Positions 30,931-42,489 of a stretch of 64,000 nt of DNA are shown piece after piece. The stretch spans positions 163,482,102 to 163,546,101 of the forward strand of contig NC_091132.1 in the NCBI RefSeq assembly GCF_040183065.1, written 5' to 3'. Made by a program: the position numbers and the translations under genes. Position 1 is the first letter of the stretch. Each line of letters begins with the position of its first letter. The notes under the pieces were generated by a model. The model saw nothing but the letters and a program-made list of their open reading frames with translations. It made no database searches and was not told the origin of the DNA. This stretch comes from Periplaneta americana (lineage: Eukaryota; Arthropoda; Insecta; Blattodea; Blattidae).

Positions 30931-31789
30931 TTTGTTAAGATATTTTCCATTTTTCCAACATAATTTTGTTTAAAATAACCAACACTTAACTTTAACTGTC
31001 GTTAATACTATTCTAACTACTCAACAGTAGTTGGTAATGATTTTGCATATATTTATAAGACAACTTCTTATTGGCTGATATTATTATTTAAATTCTGTAC
31101 TATGGAGTAAGTCATGAAACATGTGTAAAATCGTAACCTATTACAGTAGCCATGATTCATACAGTACAGAGAATTGATAAATGAAAGTTGCATTGACTGC
31201 TATTGAATAATAATAATAATTATTATGTATGGTTACATTTTATAATGCTAAATATGAATTTCTGTTTAGAAAAATCTCAGCATTATGACCACCAGGTAAC
31301 AATAATTACACGAATGTGTGTGTAGTCAACTGTACAGAAAACCCCGAGGAGAATTCCGTATCATATAAAATTCTCTAATTTAGGTTCATGTATAAATTAT
31401 ATGTAATTTCGTCCTAAAGAAGCAATTGCTGCTGAAACATTTTATTATTTACTCACTGCGTATTTTGAAGCACTATTGACATCGGCTATAGTTGAAGAGC
31501 TAGTAACATAGAATCTAGAGTTAATAGTAGCTAGTGAATTGAAACAAGTGGTCTATTTCAACTAGGTAACATACAACTGAGTTTTATTTTAAGACATGAA
31601 AGTGATTATTATAACTACATACTGGTACCTAAGAAATATTAGTAAATTAATACATAATGTGCATTCAAACATAACAAAACTTAATTGGTATATTAACTTT
31701 CATTTATTAGAATTATATTATAGCTAGCGATAAGATATGTTTGCACTGGCTTTAAAACAGAAGCGAAAGAGCTGGATTCTTGGAACTTA

Positions 31790-32070
31790 TAATCGTTTTC
31801 TTTCTGATGGAAATTTAATTTTCCAGCAGGATAATCACCCCGCGCACACCGCCATAAACGTTCAAAGACGGTTCACGGAAAAGCATGAAAAAGAGGACTG
31901 ACAAATATCGAGACATCCCACCTCAAAATCCAGATCAGTTCTGGGATCAAGTTCTGGTTACCTGGGAAGATTTCGCTAAGGGCCAGAACTATTTCCGCGA
32001 TCTGGTGGACTCAATGCCCCGAAAATACCAGGCAGTGATAGACGCCGATGGCATGTGGACAATGTATTAG
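31790..32070 (+). pseudogene. Tc1-like transposase C-terminal fragment
   Basis: The plus strand reads QQDNHPAHTAINVQRRF, the second-Asp block of Tc1/mariner transposases. After a frame change and loss of the DWPxxSPDxNxIE segment, it continues as a 61-codon frame (PPQNPDQFWDQVLVTWEDFA, VDSMPRKYQAVIDADGMWTM) ending at a stop. The missing third-acidic block and the frameshift make it non-functional. No TIRs were found. Confidence 0.75.
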
Positions 32071-32273
32071 ATCCACATGTGTATTTCTTTTATTTTTCTT
32101 AATTTGTTTGTTTATCTTTGTTTATTTCGGGAAGAAAATTGATCTCCCAAGAGTTTTTTTAAATTCTCCTAGTGGAGCCAGAGTTGCGAAATAATAAGTT
32201 CCACTACACAAAATTATAAAAATGAAGAAAGGTAACATGTATAAAAATTAGTTACGTTAATAAAAAAAAAAAG

Positions 32274-32345
32274 TTATCGCCGAGAACCGAACACGGGCCC
32301 CTGAGATGGCAAGCCAACACACTACTGACTACTCCATCTGGGTAC
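32274..32345 (-). mobile_element. tRNA-like SINE head fragment
   Basis: The minus strand has GGAGTAGTCAGTAGTGTGTT and a B-box-like GTGTTCGGTTCTCGG. No body or tail could be assigned. Confidence 0.35.
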
Positions 32346-32944
32346 CATGACGTAACCAGCGCGACGAGGTACATATAGCTGCTAGGCTTGAAATCTACGG
32401 ACACAGCTCACATACAAACGTAATCGTGTAAATATTTCAGTGTTCAGTACTAGTTAATGTTTCATTTGGACTGATTTACTGAAGCTTGGTGAAACCGTCC
32501 CTTACTCTAAACATTCCTCAAAGAGAAACATAACATGTTACTTTCACAACTTTTGTCTGAACAGCTGTGGTGTTATCCGCCATGTTTAACTGTTTGTTAA
32601 ATGAGTTAACGGCCTGAAATCCTACACTTAAAGTTAAGAAACGGTAAAGAATCTGTTAAGCCAAACTGGTGTTGAACAAATGGAAAAACTGTATTTAACA
32701 AACTGTTGAAGGTTTAACAGTCGTTAAGTCTTCTAACAATACTTGGACAAACCGGCCATTAGTCTTTTTAAAGTTGGATATTGTTTTTAACAGCTGCTTA
32801 TTTTTTTTACCTGTTGCTACAACGGGAAAAATATAACGGTAAGAATTGCAAAGAACTATATTTTTTATGTCCTTAACTTACCTAACCTAAAAATATTGAG
32901 ATTTTATTTTTGACATTTTTATCGTTAAAGTTTCATTCCATTTT

Positions 32945-33165
32945 AGATACATTGATGGTGCTCTGTTCCCGAATGCAAGACTAATTACAATAACAAATTA
33001 AAATCAGGCAAACCTGTAACATCGTTTTCATTCCCCAAAGATGAGAAGCATGGAATCGTGCAGTACATCGAAAAAATTGAGTTCCTATCTCTACATTAGC
33101 TGTCTGCATCAACCATTTTGACGCAAAAGATGTGATTCTTTATAACAACTATACACAACCTGCTG
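32945..33165 (+). pseudogene. THAP-domain fragment (P-superfamily transposase)
   Basis: After an acceptor-like CATTTTAG the plus strand reads CSVPECKTNYNNKLKSGKPV, SFSFPKDE and, after a stop, AVCINHF-like and DAKDVI sequence. This is the C2CH frame of a THAP zinc finger: C-x3-C, the FPKD block and the C-x2-HF end. It is short, with frame damage after KIEFLSLH. Catalytic sequence does not follow. It is probably the first coding part of a P-like transposon. Confidence 0.6.
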
Positions 33166-33304
33166 GCACATTTACAAATTTATTTCTTAGGTACCTATTC
33201 TAAACGAAGCAGTGCCTCATATATTTCAACATTTACTCACTTAACTGAGCACAGCGAAACCCGAAGAAATACATAACACATATTCTAAAAAAGAAGCCAT
33301 ACTT

Positions 33305-34530
33305 ACTTACTTATTGGCTTTTAAGGAACCCGGAGGTTCATTGCCGCCCTCACATAAGCCTGAGCAAGATTAATCCAGGCTCTATCATCATATCCCACTT
33401 CCCTCATATCCATTTTAATATTATCCTCCCATCTACGTCTCGGCCTCGCCAAAGGTCTTATTCCCTCCGGCCTCCCTACTAACACTCTATATGCATTTCT
33501 GGATTCGCCCATACGTGCTACATGCCCTGCCCATCTCAAACGTCTGGATTTAATGTTCCTAATTGTGTCAGGTGAAGAAAACAATACGTGCAGTTCTGTG
33601 TTATGTAATTTTCTCCATTCTCCTGTAACTTCATCTCTCTTAGTCCCAAGTATTTTCCTAAGCACCTTATTCTCAAACACCCTTAACCTATGTTCCTCTC
33701 TCAAAGTGAGAGTCCAAGTTTCACAACCTTATAGAACAACCGGTAATATAACTGTTTTATAAATTCTAACTTTCATATTTTTTGACAACAGACTGTTTGA
33801 TAAAAGCTTCTGTACCGAATAATAACAGGCATTTCCCATATTTATTCTGTGTTTAATTTCCTCCCGAGTATCATTTATATTTGTTACTGTTGCTCCTAGG
33901 TATTTGAATTTTTTCGCCTTTTCAAAGGATAAATTTCCAATTTTTATATTTCCATTTCATACAATCATATACTTCGTCTTTTCGGGATTTACTTCCAAAC
34001 CTATTTCTTTGCTTACTTCTAGTAAAATTCCCGTATTTTCCTGAATCGTTTGTGGATTTTTTCCTAACATATTCACGTCATCCGCATAAACAAGCAGCTG
34101 ATGTAACCCATTCAATTCTAAACCCTCTCTGTTATTCTGGACTTTCCTAATGGCATAATCTAGGGCAAAACTAAAAAGTATAGGTGATAGTGCATCTCCT
34201 TGCTTTAGCCCACAGTGAATTGGAAACGCATCTGACAGAAACTGACCTATATGAACTCTGCTGTATGTTTCACTGAGATACATTTTATTTAATGGAACTA
34301 GTTACTTGGGAATACCAAATTCAATAAGAATATCATATAAAACTTCTCTCTTAACCGAGTCATATGCCTTTTTGAAATATATGAATAACTGATGCACTGT
34401 ACACTTATACTCCCATTTTTTCTCCATTATCTGTCGAATAAAAAATATCTGATCAATAGTTGATCTATGACGCCTAAAACCACACTGATGATCCCCAATA
34501 ACTTCTTCTAAGGAAAAGGAACAGGTGTTG
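33305..34530 (-). pseudogene. non-LTR retrotransposon reverse transcriptase (copy 2)
   Basis: Minus-strand RT with recognisable motifs in order: DHQCGFRRHRSTIDQI (about 34490), [45 protein letters not shown] (catalytic YADD), then post-RT RRLRWAGHVARMGES and RPRRRWEDNIKMDM. A stop (IPK*) near 34310, a gap near 33730-33950 and a deletion near the C-terminus show decay. The 3' end has the (AAGT)n tail at 33300-33320. It is more complete than the related fragments at 15.5 and 59.2 kb. The endonuclease part is missing (5' truncated at about 34530). Confidence 0.85.
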
Positions 34531-34554
34531 AAAATAGATGTAATAAGTGAAAGA

Positions 34555-35030
34555 TAATATGAATGAAAACGGGAATTATTTCTCTATACAGCTCATAGTG
34601 AAACCATAGATACAGATATTTTCGTTTCACTCTCCTCACATAAAGTGGGGATCAGCATGGAAACTTGTCTCTAGAAACACAGGCGACTCGAGGAAGCGGC
34701 TTTGGGAGCTTTAGCCCCGTTCTTGAGCCGATATGACGAAAGTTAAATTTACGGAGTTATTTTATTTCGCTGAAATTAAACCAGACAGTTTCATTCGTAC
34801 CTTATATACGTACGTCACAAAAGCATTTGTTAGCGGTGAGTGTATAGTTGTAAAAAAAAAAAAAAAACAACAAAAAAATTGGCCGCACTCCTGAACAACG
34901 AATATTTTTAAGTCCACTTCGGATCACGGCTATGTTACACGATGCATGTCCTTGTAGAAGCAGTTCCGGAACCATGGAATTGTTCCGTAGCTGCGTCTCG
35001 TAGACCAGAGGTAGAGCGCTCGCCTTGTTC
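34555..35030. other. no gene seen; tRNA-like head fragment at right end
   Basis: Contains a short poly(A) at 34852-34867 and, at about 34996-35027, TAGACCAGAGGTAGAGCGCT, an A-box-like SINE head without a B box. Confidence 0.35.
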
Positions 35031-35035
35031 AAGTT

Positions 35036-35690
35036 TTAATTTAATATTTTAATCGTTGTTTAGCGGTATAAATAATATTCAAATTATCATTTATATACTG
35101 TTATCGATCTTTATCGATATAGACAATATTCAAGTTATTTATATTTTGTTATCGTTCTTTTAGCGGTATAAATAATATTCATGTTCTAATTTTTTGTATT
35201 CTGTTATCGTTCTTTACCGATATAAATAATATTCAAGTAATCATTTGTATTCTGTTATCGTTCTTTAACGATATAAATAATATTCACGTTATTTACATTC
35301 TGTTATCGTTCTTTAGCAATATAAATAATATGAAGTTATCATTTATAATTTGCTTTCGTTCTTCAGCGTTATAAATAATATTTAAGTTATTTATATTCTG
35401 TTATGTTCTTTCGCGATATAAATAGCCTAATCTGTATTTTATGTAAATAATTATTATAATATAACTAACCATTTTTCTTTTTAAAATAGGTCATTTTATT
35501 TAAATAATCAATTATAATATCTTACATTAAACAAACCGATATTTATTATTTATATTCTGCTATCGTTCTTTAGTGATCATGTATAAATAATATCGAAGTT
35601 ATTTATATTGTTATCTTTCTTCAGCCATACAAATAATATTCAAAATATTTATATTCAGTTATCGTTCTTTAGCGATATAAATACATTTAA
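35036..35690. repeat. minisatellite, ~50-bp monomer, about 11-13 copies
   Basis: The core CGTTCTTTAGCGATATAAAT recurs near 35063, 35114, 35163, 35217, 35268, 35316, 35366, 35413, 35573, 35624 and 35672, giving a spacing of 47-54 bases. The stretch 35430-35570 holds strongly diverged units or an interruption. Confidence 0.85.
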
Positions 35691-35699
35691 TATTAGGTG

Positions 35700-36000
35700 T
35701 GGAACAATACAGTTACACAATACTACATGAATATCCGTGAATTACATAAACAAAACTTATCAACTTAAGCTATGAAGTTGATAATAAAATTTCTTAAAAC
35801 AAGTCTGCATCCAACAATAACCTGGATTCCTCCTCACTATTTTTAAATCACATGATTGCAGTATTGCCAATTTTGTCAGAGTCCGTTTCCTAGCAAGTAA
35901 TTCTCATATCTGTACATTATCTCAAAAAACGAATAAATTATAAATACTAAAAAAAAAAAAAATATTTTATACTACAAAAGTACTACGTTTTTCTATCTTA
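35700..36000. other. no gene seen
   Basis: AT-rich DNA. Confidence 0.4.
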
Positions 36001-36003
36001 TGC

Positions 36004-36048
36004 AGTCCCCACCCGTGGAGTAATGGTTAGCGCGTCTAACCTCGAAAA
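36004..36048 (+). mobile_element. SINE family 1, head only
   Basis: GTCCCCACCCGTGGAGTAAT and GGTTAGCGCGTCTAACC match the tRNA-like 5' end of family 1; the rest is lost. Confidence 0.6.
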
Positions 36049-36720
36049 CATTTTAGGAATTCTCGTGATTTCTATTCACAACTAATGTAACATCACTTCA
36101 TGTTCCAAGTTTTATTAAAATCCGAGAACATCAGCCAGAATCAGTGTGTTGATCTCACATGGAATAACATACCGATGATGGGGAAGAGAAATGGTGAAAC
36201 GGCCTCCATTCAAGTAATACAATTAATGGTAAATTAAGCGCTGTCGTTTATAATTACCATAAATTATTGAACAATTCGTGGTTACAAGTAACATTGTAAA
36301 CTTTTATAGAGAAATTAATGTGTTCGTCTACGTATTACATAACGCATCCTACATCATTACAGTTTATTAACAAAATGTTTTCCTAGCAATTGTAGCTCAT
36401 TAAAATAAACAAACAATGCGGTAGAGATTATGGTGTATTATAAATGTACTTACATACGTGTTAAATATCAGCGTTATGCATTAGTATTTTCGGCAACTCA
36501 TACATTAGTACGATAACACCATTATTATAATAGCACAACGATTCCACTGCATATTCAGCTCTGCGATACTGTGATCAAGACAGCCGTGATCCAAGATGTG
36601 AATAGAGATGACGTAATCAGTCACTCATTTCAACGAGTTATGTATATCCAATCGCTCTGAATACGCTATACAAAAATATAACAAAACTCGGATCTGAAAA
36701 ATTATGACAATAAACTTTCA

Positions 36721-36930
36721 CCCTTGGCGGAGTGGTTAGTCTCTCTGATTTCCACCGTGGCGACCTTGGTTCTATCCCTGCGAAGGAATTTGAAATGAAT
36801 AATGCAGAGATTTTTCTCGGGTTTCATTTGTCCTCAAATATTACAAAAATCACTTAACCAATGCTTCACAATCAATCCCACTCTGCTAATATTAGGTTCC
36901 GAGCCTTGCCTTCAGAACAAATGAAAAATA
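36721..36930 (+). mobile_element. SINE family 4 (tRNA-like head)
   Basis: The head CCTTGGCGGAGTGGTTAGTC resembles an A box and TTGGTTCTATCCCTG a worn B box. The body ends in AAATGAAAAATAAAATTTAA and an A-rich tail. Part of the same head occurs at 37230-37243, next to the P-like element. Confidence 0.5.
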
Positions 36931-37265
36931 AAATTTAAAAAAAAATGTTTAAAGTTGTACGGTAGGCTACATATTCCAGTTAGTGGAAAAAAAAATCATT
37001 TAAATTGAATAAAAAATTGTAGAAAGAGAAAAACGACGTATCTTTATATTGTGCTTTATAGTGTATTTTATAGTTGATAGTCCATGATTTTTTTTCAAAT
37101 GATGTTTCCGAATATTACGTATATTTCATTACTGTGTAACCCTATGCAGTAGCAAGGTACCGGTAGCCTATTACTAATGTAAGGGGAAATGACGTTGCAA
37201 AGACGTTTTGAGATAACTAGACCAACATTCACCCTTGGCGGTGTGTAGACAGCGTTGCTTACGAG

Positions 37266-37302
37266 ATTACACCAACGAGCATTCTGTGCTCGTTGGATTA
37301 CA
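37266..37302. repeat. 25-bp hairpin inserted in the left TIR
   Basis: CCAACGAGCA-TTCTG-TGCTCGTTGG (37272-37296) has perfect 10-bp arms and is flanked by ATTACA on both sides. The right TIR has a single ATTACA and no hairpin, so it is a later insertion with a 6-bp direct repeat. Confidence 0.85.
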
Positions 37303-38003
37303 CAAGCTGGCGCATAGCGCTTGAAAAACGAGTCTGAAGTGGTTCCCTCGTAATACCAATTCCGCCGCTCGGAGCGCTGTTCTGCCCTAAATATTCATAG
37401 CAGAACACTTAAATGACATTGACATTTGGGACATTTAAAGGACTCGCCATTGCTTATTAAATGCTTCATACAATATTTTATGGACAATAGACGTAATTTC
37501 CAAACTTCTACTCCTCTATTATATTACAATAAAAGGCCGTCATTCTTGATATTAAAACATATTACACATAAACTGAGAGACGGTCTGCCCTGTACTTCAG
37601 TTCATACACCAAACATTTCCGGAAATAAATTAACTTGACATCTTACATATAAGCAGTATAGCCTACCCTTTTCACCTAATATTATTAATATTGTTATTAA
37701 ATAAGATATTGCAGCTAATTAAGATACTGCATTATCTTTAATTTCCTTGAATTCATAATTAAGCATTTGCAAGAAGCCCTAACTTTTCCCTCTCTTTTTT
37801 AAAAAAATACGAACGTCACAATAACTGAGAAGTATAATTATTGCGCGATTTTTTCTTGCAGTGGTGAAAACATTTATATAGGCCTACTGATTAATCTATT
37901 GAGCATAGTAATAGTAAACGCTGTAGTATTTTAGTGCGTGTAAATATATTTTGAATTAGCATTTATTAAATTAGGAAGTTAGCCTGTAATTTGTGTGATT
38001 GAA

Positions 38004-38531
38004 ATGGTTTACTGCTGTGTGCCATTGTGCAAATCGAACCAGAATAAAGAATGTGATTTTTCGTTTCATTGTTTTCCACAAGATGAAGGACTAAGAAAGA
38101 AGTGGTCTGTAGCCATTTCTCGCGAAGGGGACAAACCAAGGACTCTTTGGACACCAAACAAGAAATCGCGTGTTTGCAGGAGACATTTCAAAGAAGCTGA
38201 TTTTAGCATTAGCACATTAAAACGTTTGCTTCCTAATGTGGTACCATCCGTCTTTGATGATTTTCCAAAACATAAACAAAATGTTTCAAACATAAGTAGA
38301 CGCAACAAAAGAAGGATAACAGAAGTGGTGAATAACATCCATCCTGCTAATAAAAATAAACCCAATGTTGAACATAGTACATCAGCTTTCAATGAAACAA
38401 ATGTTTCAATTGAAGAAATCTATGAAGCACATAAAAAAACTATAGCCACACAGTGCTTAATTGAAAGTAAAAAAAACGTAAAAAAATTACTAGGACAATT
38501 AGGAAACAAAATCAGCTTATTGGAAAACTAA
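38004..38531 (+). CDS. THAP-domain protein encoded by the P-like element (truncated transposase)
   Basis: The ATG at 38004 opens a 175-residue frame. Residues 1-85 are a complete THAP zinc finger: C5-x3-C9, C58-x2-H61, the FPQDE block at 24-28, W34 and the terminal VPSVF at 80-84 (AVPTIF-type). These finger residues bind zinc and usually target element-end DNA. Residues about 90-130 are basic and polar. Residues 140-175 are rich in Lys/Leu and could form a coiled coil (NVKKLLGQLGNKISLL). The frame stops at 38531; a shifted frame keeps similar sequence for about 15 residues, so a frameshift plus deletion removed the GTPase-like and catalytic regions of a P transposase. It might bind the ends without transposing. 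It could also be a host THAP gene by chance between TIRs, which the TSD argues against. Confidence 0.75.
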   Translation: MVYCCVPLCKSNQNKECDFSFHCFPQDEGLRKKWSVAISREGDKPRTLWTPNKKSRVCRRHFKEADFSISTLKRLLPNVVPSVFDDFPKHKQNVSNISRRNKRRITEVVNNIHPANKNKPNVEHSTSAFNETNVSIEEIYEAHKKTIATQCLIESKKNVKKLLGQLGNKISLLEN

Positions 38532-38819
38532 GACAGACAATATGTAATTTAAAAAGCAAATTATAAAGATAGCTGAACAAACTTCAAATAACACTGTAAT
38601 ATGCTTGGCATATTTATAATATTCGTACTCAATCAGTAATGCACAATTAATCGAACTATTTTCACGATACATAATGCTTTGTAATGGTACTATTTATCAT
38701 TTCTTAGGGCAGCGAGGCAAACCTAGCGGCAGAAATTGTCATGACTCACAGAGACCTACTCTCGATCGTGCTATGCGCCAGCTTGTGTAATCTCGTAAGC
38801 AACGGTAGACAGAATGGAA

Positions 38820-40155
38820 TTATTTGAACACAAAATCAACAGTCATGAGGGTGGGAAGAGACGAAGAATCGAGTGTGTCATGACTGTAACCTTTCACACA
38901 GATGTCAACATATACAAGCTAGAATGCCTAACAATAAAACATGTCCCTCTAGCTCTGAGTAGGCCTAACTAGGGAAGAGGGAATAGACATTTTAAATAAA
39001 TAAATGAAACCATGAATTCCAAAATAGCACAATTTCACATTTTGACGGTATATGAGTTATGGGTATCACTGGAATCGTCTTGTCATAAGTTTTCATATGC
39101 CATTGAGAACAGCACAAAAATTCTCATTTTCAAACATATTTCTCGAATGATGATAATCAAAACATCACAAAGGCATGAATAAATAATGATGTTCTGACTT
39201 TCAACACATACTTGTACAGTAGTGATCGCGGCTGACTTCCAGAACAATACAAGTATACATATCTCCACCTGCTCTCACTTCCACATCGCTGTTTCATTGT
39301 ATTCCCATGAAAATTGTTTCCTTTTTGGGTCGTTTTATTAAACATTACGTGCTCCGAGTGTGAGAAAGCTGTATATTTTCACTGATTCATGTACAGCTCG
39401 AAACCGAAACAACACTGTTGTCAATAATATCTAGATCAATTAGTGGAAAGCTAGCGACACATTCGTTTCTTTACGTTAAGTGGGTCCCTATTTCTGTTAC
39501 AAAAATTCATTTGAAAAGACTGGAGACAACTGACTAAACACTTTAGTCTGTCACTTAAGTAAATGAAACCAATCAAAACAATACTGTAAATGCGTTTTTT
39601 TCAAACACTGTTAGGTTTTTGAAGACAAATAATATTTATGTACATGCCACGTTACATAAAGCATAATCTATTTAGATGATTGTATACACTGCGACTACCC
39701 ACTTATGTTTTGAAGAAAAAAAAAATTCTCTGACTGATTTTTCTACTTCAAATCATATTTTCCCATACTTTACAATAGTATAAAACAAACCACAATTAAG
39801 AAGTCTTACATTTGTTATATTGCGGTGACTCAAACATTTTCAAACTCTGCAAACAATACTCTTCAGCATGCTGTTTACCTTACCATATAATAATGACTGC
39901 TACTTTTGTACTTATTATTAAGTACCATATACAAAATGTAAAAATATTCTATTTCAATGAAAATTTACGTAAGTAACGCCTTCTTCCCTTATTGGCTGAC
40001 AATTAGCAAGGAGGAAGTGAATTTTATATTGTGTCACTCTTTAAGATTGGTTAGGTTTTGTTTCATCACGGCCGAATGGGTTTATCTCTTCGGTATCGAT
40101 GTTTCTAGTCGGTCATGGCCTTTATGCCAGTTTATGTTTCGTAATATTGATAAAC
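38820..40155. other. no gene seen
   Basis: AT-rich DNA with short spurious frames only. A GGTTAGG word occurs near 40048 just before repeat S copy 2. Confidence 0.5.
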
Positions 40156-40159
40156 AGTA

Positions 40160-41720
40160 ATATAATTAAAGTGCTGAATAATTTTAATGGCCCCTAAAAT
40201 TTTCTTTTTTTCGTAAAGGGTTAGGTATTTTCTCTAGGCTACAAATACGACTGCAACGCCGTCATAATTATGTACTTGTATGTATGTATTTATTAACACT
40301 AAGTACAATTGGGTATACACCCGGTGGCAATGATATATAATATACAATAATACAATAATTACAGCAATAAAAATATAATATAAAATAAAGTAAACATAAT
40401 TTTATTCCTAACTATAAATAAATAGATGCAATGAACCTAGGACTATAAATAAAAACTATTCTATAATAACGTCAACAATAAGCAAAAGTAAACCTAACTT
40501 ATAAGGACTTCTATATCACCCAGCTATTACCAATTTAAGTAATTACATATCACTTTAATTAATTACTATCAACTTAATTACATATCATCTTAATTAATTA
40601 CATATCGCCTTAATTTATTTACATAACTAAATTACATATCATCTTAATTAATTACATATCAACTTAATTATTTACATAACAACTTACGTTATTACACTGC
40701 ACCTACAATTACATTTTCAGTCTAATCTTCCCAACCTGTATTGATTTTGAGAGGACCACCCTGAACTGAAAGATTGCCGCAGGTAAGCTGTTCCAGTCTA
40801 CTATTGTGTGGTTAACAAAGGAAAATTTTGCCACGTCCGTTCTCTGTTTTGTGCATTTAAACTCCTAATATGATCTGCCATGCCTAAGTATGACAGTGTT
40901 GCTAATCTAGCATTGATGTCGGTCCATGCCTTGTGTCTCATTTGTGCCTTAAACAATGAGGTGAGTCTGGTTTTTCGTCGCCTTGATTTGAGAAATTCCC
41001 ACCCTAAGTCTTTTACAATCTCTTCAGCATGTCCCTTTCCCATTTTGACATATTTTGCTGCTTGCATTGGACCTTTTCTATTGAATCGATTTGGTTTTGT
41101 CTGTACGGATCCCACTCTACTGCTCCATATGCCATGATTGGGCGAACAAGGGTCTTGTACGCTAATTCTTTTCGCCTTCGGTTAGATTTCTTCAGAAAAC
41201 GCATAGAGAAATGTAGTGCTTTCCAGGCTTTCCTTGTGGTATTAGTGATTTGTTCCTCCCAACCCAATTTGTTACTTAAATATATACCTAGATATTTACA
41301 ACTGTTCACTTATGGCACTGATGTACCATTCAGCTGATATCTGAGGCAAATTTCTTTGTGTTCTAACTTACTTAACGCTTCGGTGAACATTAACCGGAAA
41401 TTTACTTTCCGTTACGTAAATGATATTCCGTGAAACACACTTTTTTCCCCTTTATTTCGTTGTCATAATCAACTTTAAGATCTTACTACATACGCCTATG
41501 CATCTTCTATTAGTGAATTCAAAACATCGTCGTTGTAAGGCATAAACCTTGCACTTGACCAATGGAGTGATTTATTTAAGAATATAGTTGCGAATTTTAC
41601 TACCACCATTTCGATTGTCTTCTGTTTGACACTGCTTGGTACGGCCCAGTTAGTGGCCAGCAAGTAACGTCGATTATTTCTCTACTGTGCATATTATCCA
41701 GTTGTTCCAATTAATATATT
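40160..41720 (+). repeat. dispersed repeat S, copy 2 (interrupted)
   Basis: The halves 40160-40277 and 41371-41720 align consecutively with 30440-30930. The break falls in ACGTACTTTACGCTTTGG of copy 1. Confidence 0.75.
40278..41370 (-). pseudogene. non-LTR retrotransposon RT C-terminal part
   Basis: The minus strand encodes CKYLGIYLSNKLGWEEQITN, AYKTLVRPIMAYGAVEWDPY, QIDSIEKVQ, then after a frameshift near 41030-41060 AAKYVKMGKGHAEEIVKDLG, RLTSLFKAQMRHKAWTDINA and the tail through LTTQ. This is the RT thumb and C-terminal region of a CR1/Jockey-type element different from the copies at 15.5 and 33.3 kb. The 3' end is a (TACA)n-like tail at about 40282-40295. ACTT(A) on both sides may be the target duplication. 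It is 5' truncated and frame-broken. Confidence 0.8.
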
Positions 41721-41789
41721 TATCATCTATTTTCCAGAATATTTGGGCAAATAATTAGAGTGTGCATTATTTGCTGCTTATCTCGTAAC

Positions 41790-42020
41790 CTGGGTTTCAA
41801 AACCAAAGAACAAGCTCAAATTATTCGAAACCCAAATTAACACAACTATGACTAAATTGGTGCTCTATTATCTTAATGAAAGTAAATGCAGACATAACTA
41901 AGTATCAAATATATACGAATGCTACTAAACCACTTAACATAAATATAAAGTTTAACGGACTTCCATTACAAGCAAAAATTAATTCACATTATCTAGGAGA
42001 CATATTTGATAATAAATTAT
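41790..42020 (+). pseudogene. non-LTR RT fragment (palm/thumb)
   Basis: The plus frame (KVNADITKYQIYTNATKPLN, INIKFNGLPLQAK, NSHYLGDIFDNKL) matches the NxxKTxxxxF...YLGxxxDxxL segment after the YxDD motif of Jockey-type reverse transcriptases. Neither the catalytic site nor the remaining thumb is present, so it is a short isolated piece. Confidence 0.6.
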
Positions 42021-42242
42021 TGAGCTCTGCTCTTTTCGGTGTGGAGATATCTACGTACATGTATATATGATGAAATTAAATGTAAAAAATTAAATTAATT
42101 CCGTACATTAAATTTTTTGAGAATTCACTGTGAACTGTATATAATTTTATTTAAGCGAAGCCTGTAGTTATATGAACATGTTGGCAAGCATAAGAACACT
42201 TTAATCATTTGCCGGTACTACAAATTTACATATGGATTACAT

Positions 42243-42247
<5 letters not shown>

Positions 42248-42279
<32 letters not shown>
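42248..42279. repeat. poly(T) run
   Basis: Thirty-two T residues; no clear retrocopy on the minus strand upstream. Confidence 0.85.
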
Positions 42280-42280
<1 letters not shown>

Positions 42281-42489
42281 CTTTTTACGGCCATCGTGTC
42301 TTCCACAAACATCATTTATACTTTTTACAAAACAGTTTATCATAACACTGAAAAACCTATTTACATACATTTTAAAACATTGATTACAAATTTTCAATTC
42401 AACTGGCTTACCAACTAGACACACCATTTTCTCTATCACTGTGTGACGTAAGGTATTAAAAAATTCAATAAAGTATTCATTAAATATTC

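Larger units (their letters stand above)
29315..32765. mobile_element. composite region bounded by inverted ends, possible P- or other DNA-transposon derivative
   Basis: The left edge TTAATGGCCAGTTTTTCCAA at 29318 and the right edge, whose complement reads CTAATGGCCGGTTTGTCCAA (about 32758-32739), are inverted and similar. The same edge occurs at about 24050-24075. In between lie a local duplication, a TTAGG array, repeat S, repeat R and a Tc1 fragment. Whether this is one element or a mosaic is not settled. Confidence 0.35.
37253..38804 (+). mobile_element. P-superfamily-like element with 8-bp TSD
   Basis: Inverted termini CGTTGCTTACGAGATTACA + CAAGCTGGCGCATAGC are perfectly matched at both ends, apart from a 31-bp insertion in the left copy. 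GTAGACAG is duplicated perfectly at 37245-37252 and 38805-38812. Weaker inverted similarity continues to CTGCCCTAA at about 37382 and 38706. The only gene inside is a THAP-domain frame. The 8-bp duplication plus a THAP gene fits the P superfamily; hAT also makes 8-bp duplications. The length of 1552 bp is about half or less of an autonomous P element, so it is an internally deleted derivative. Confidence 0.85.

Noticed and set aside
35036..35690. CRISPR-like array
   Set aside because: Monomers are diverged, spacers are not unique, and the surrounding DNA is eukaryotic; it is a minisatellite.
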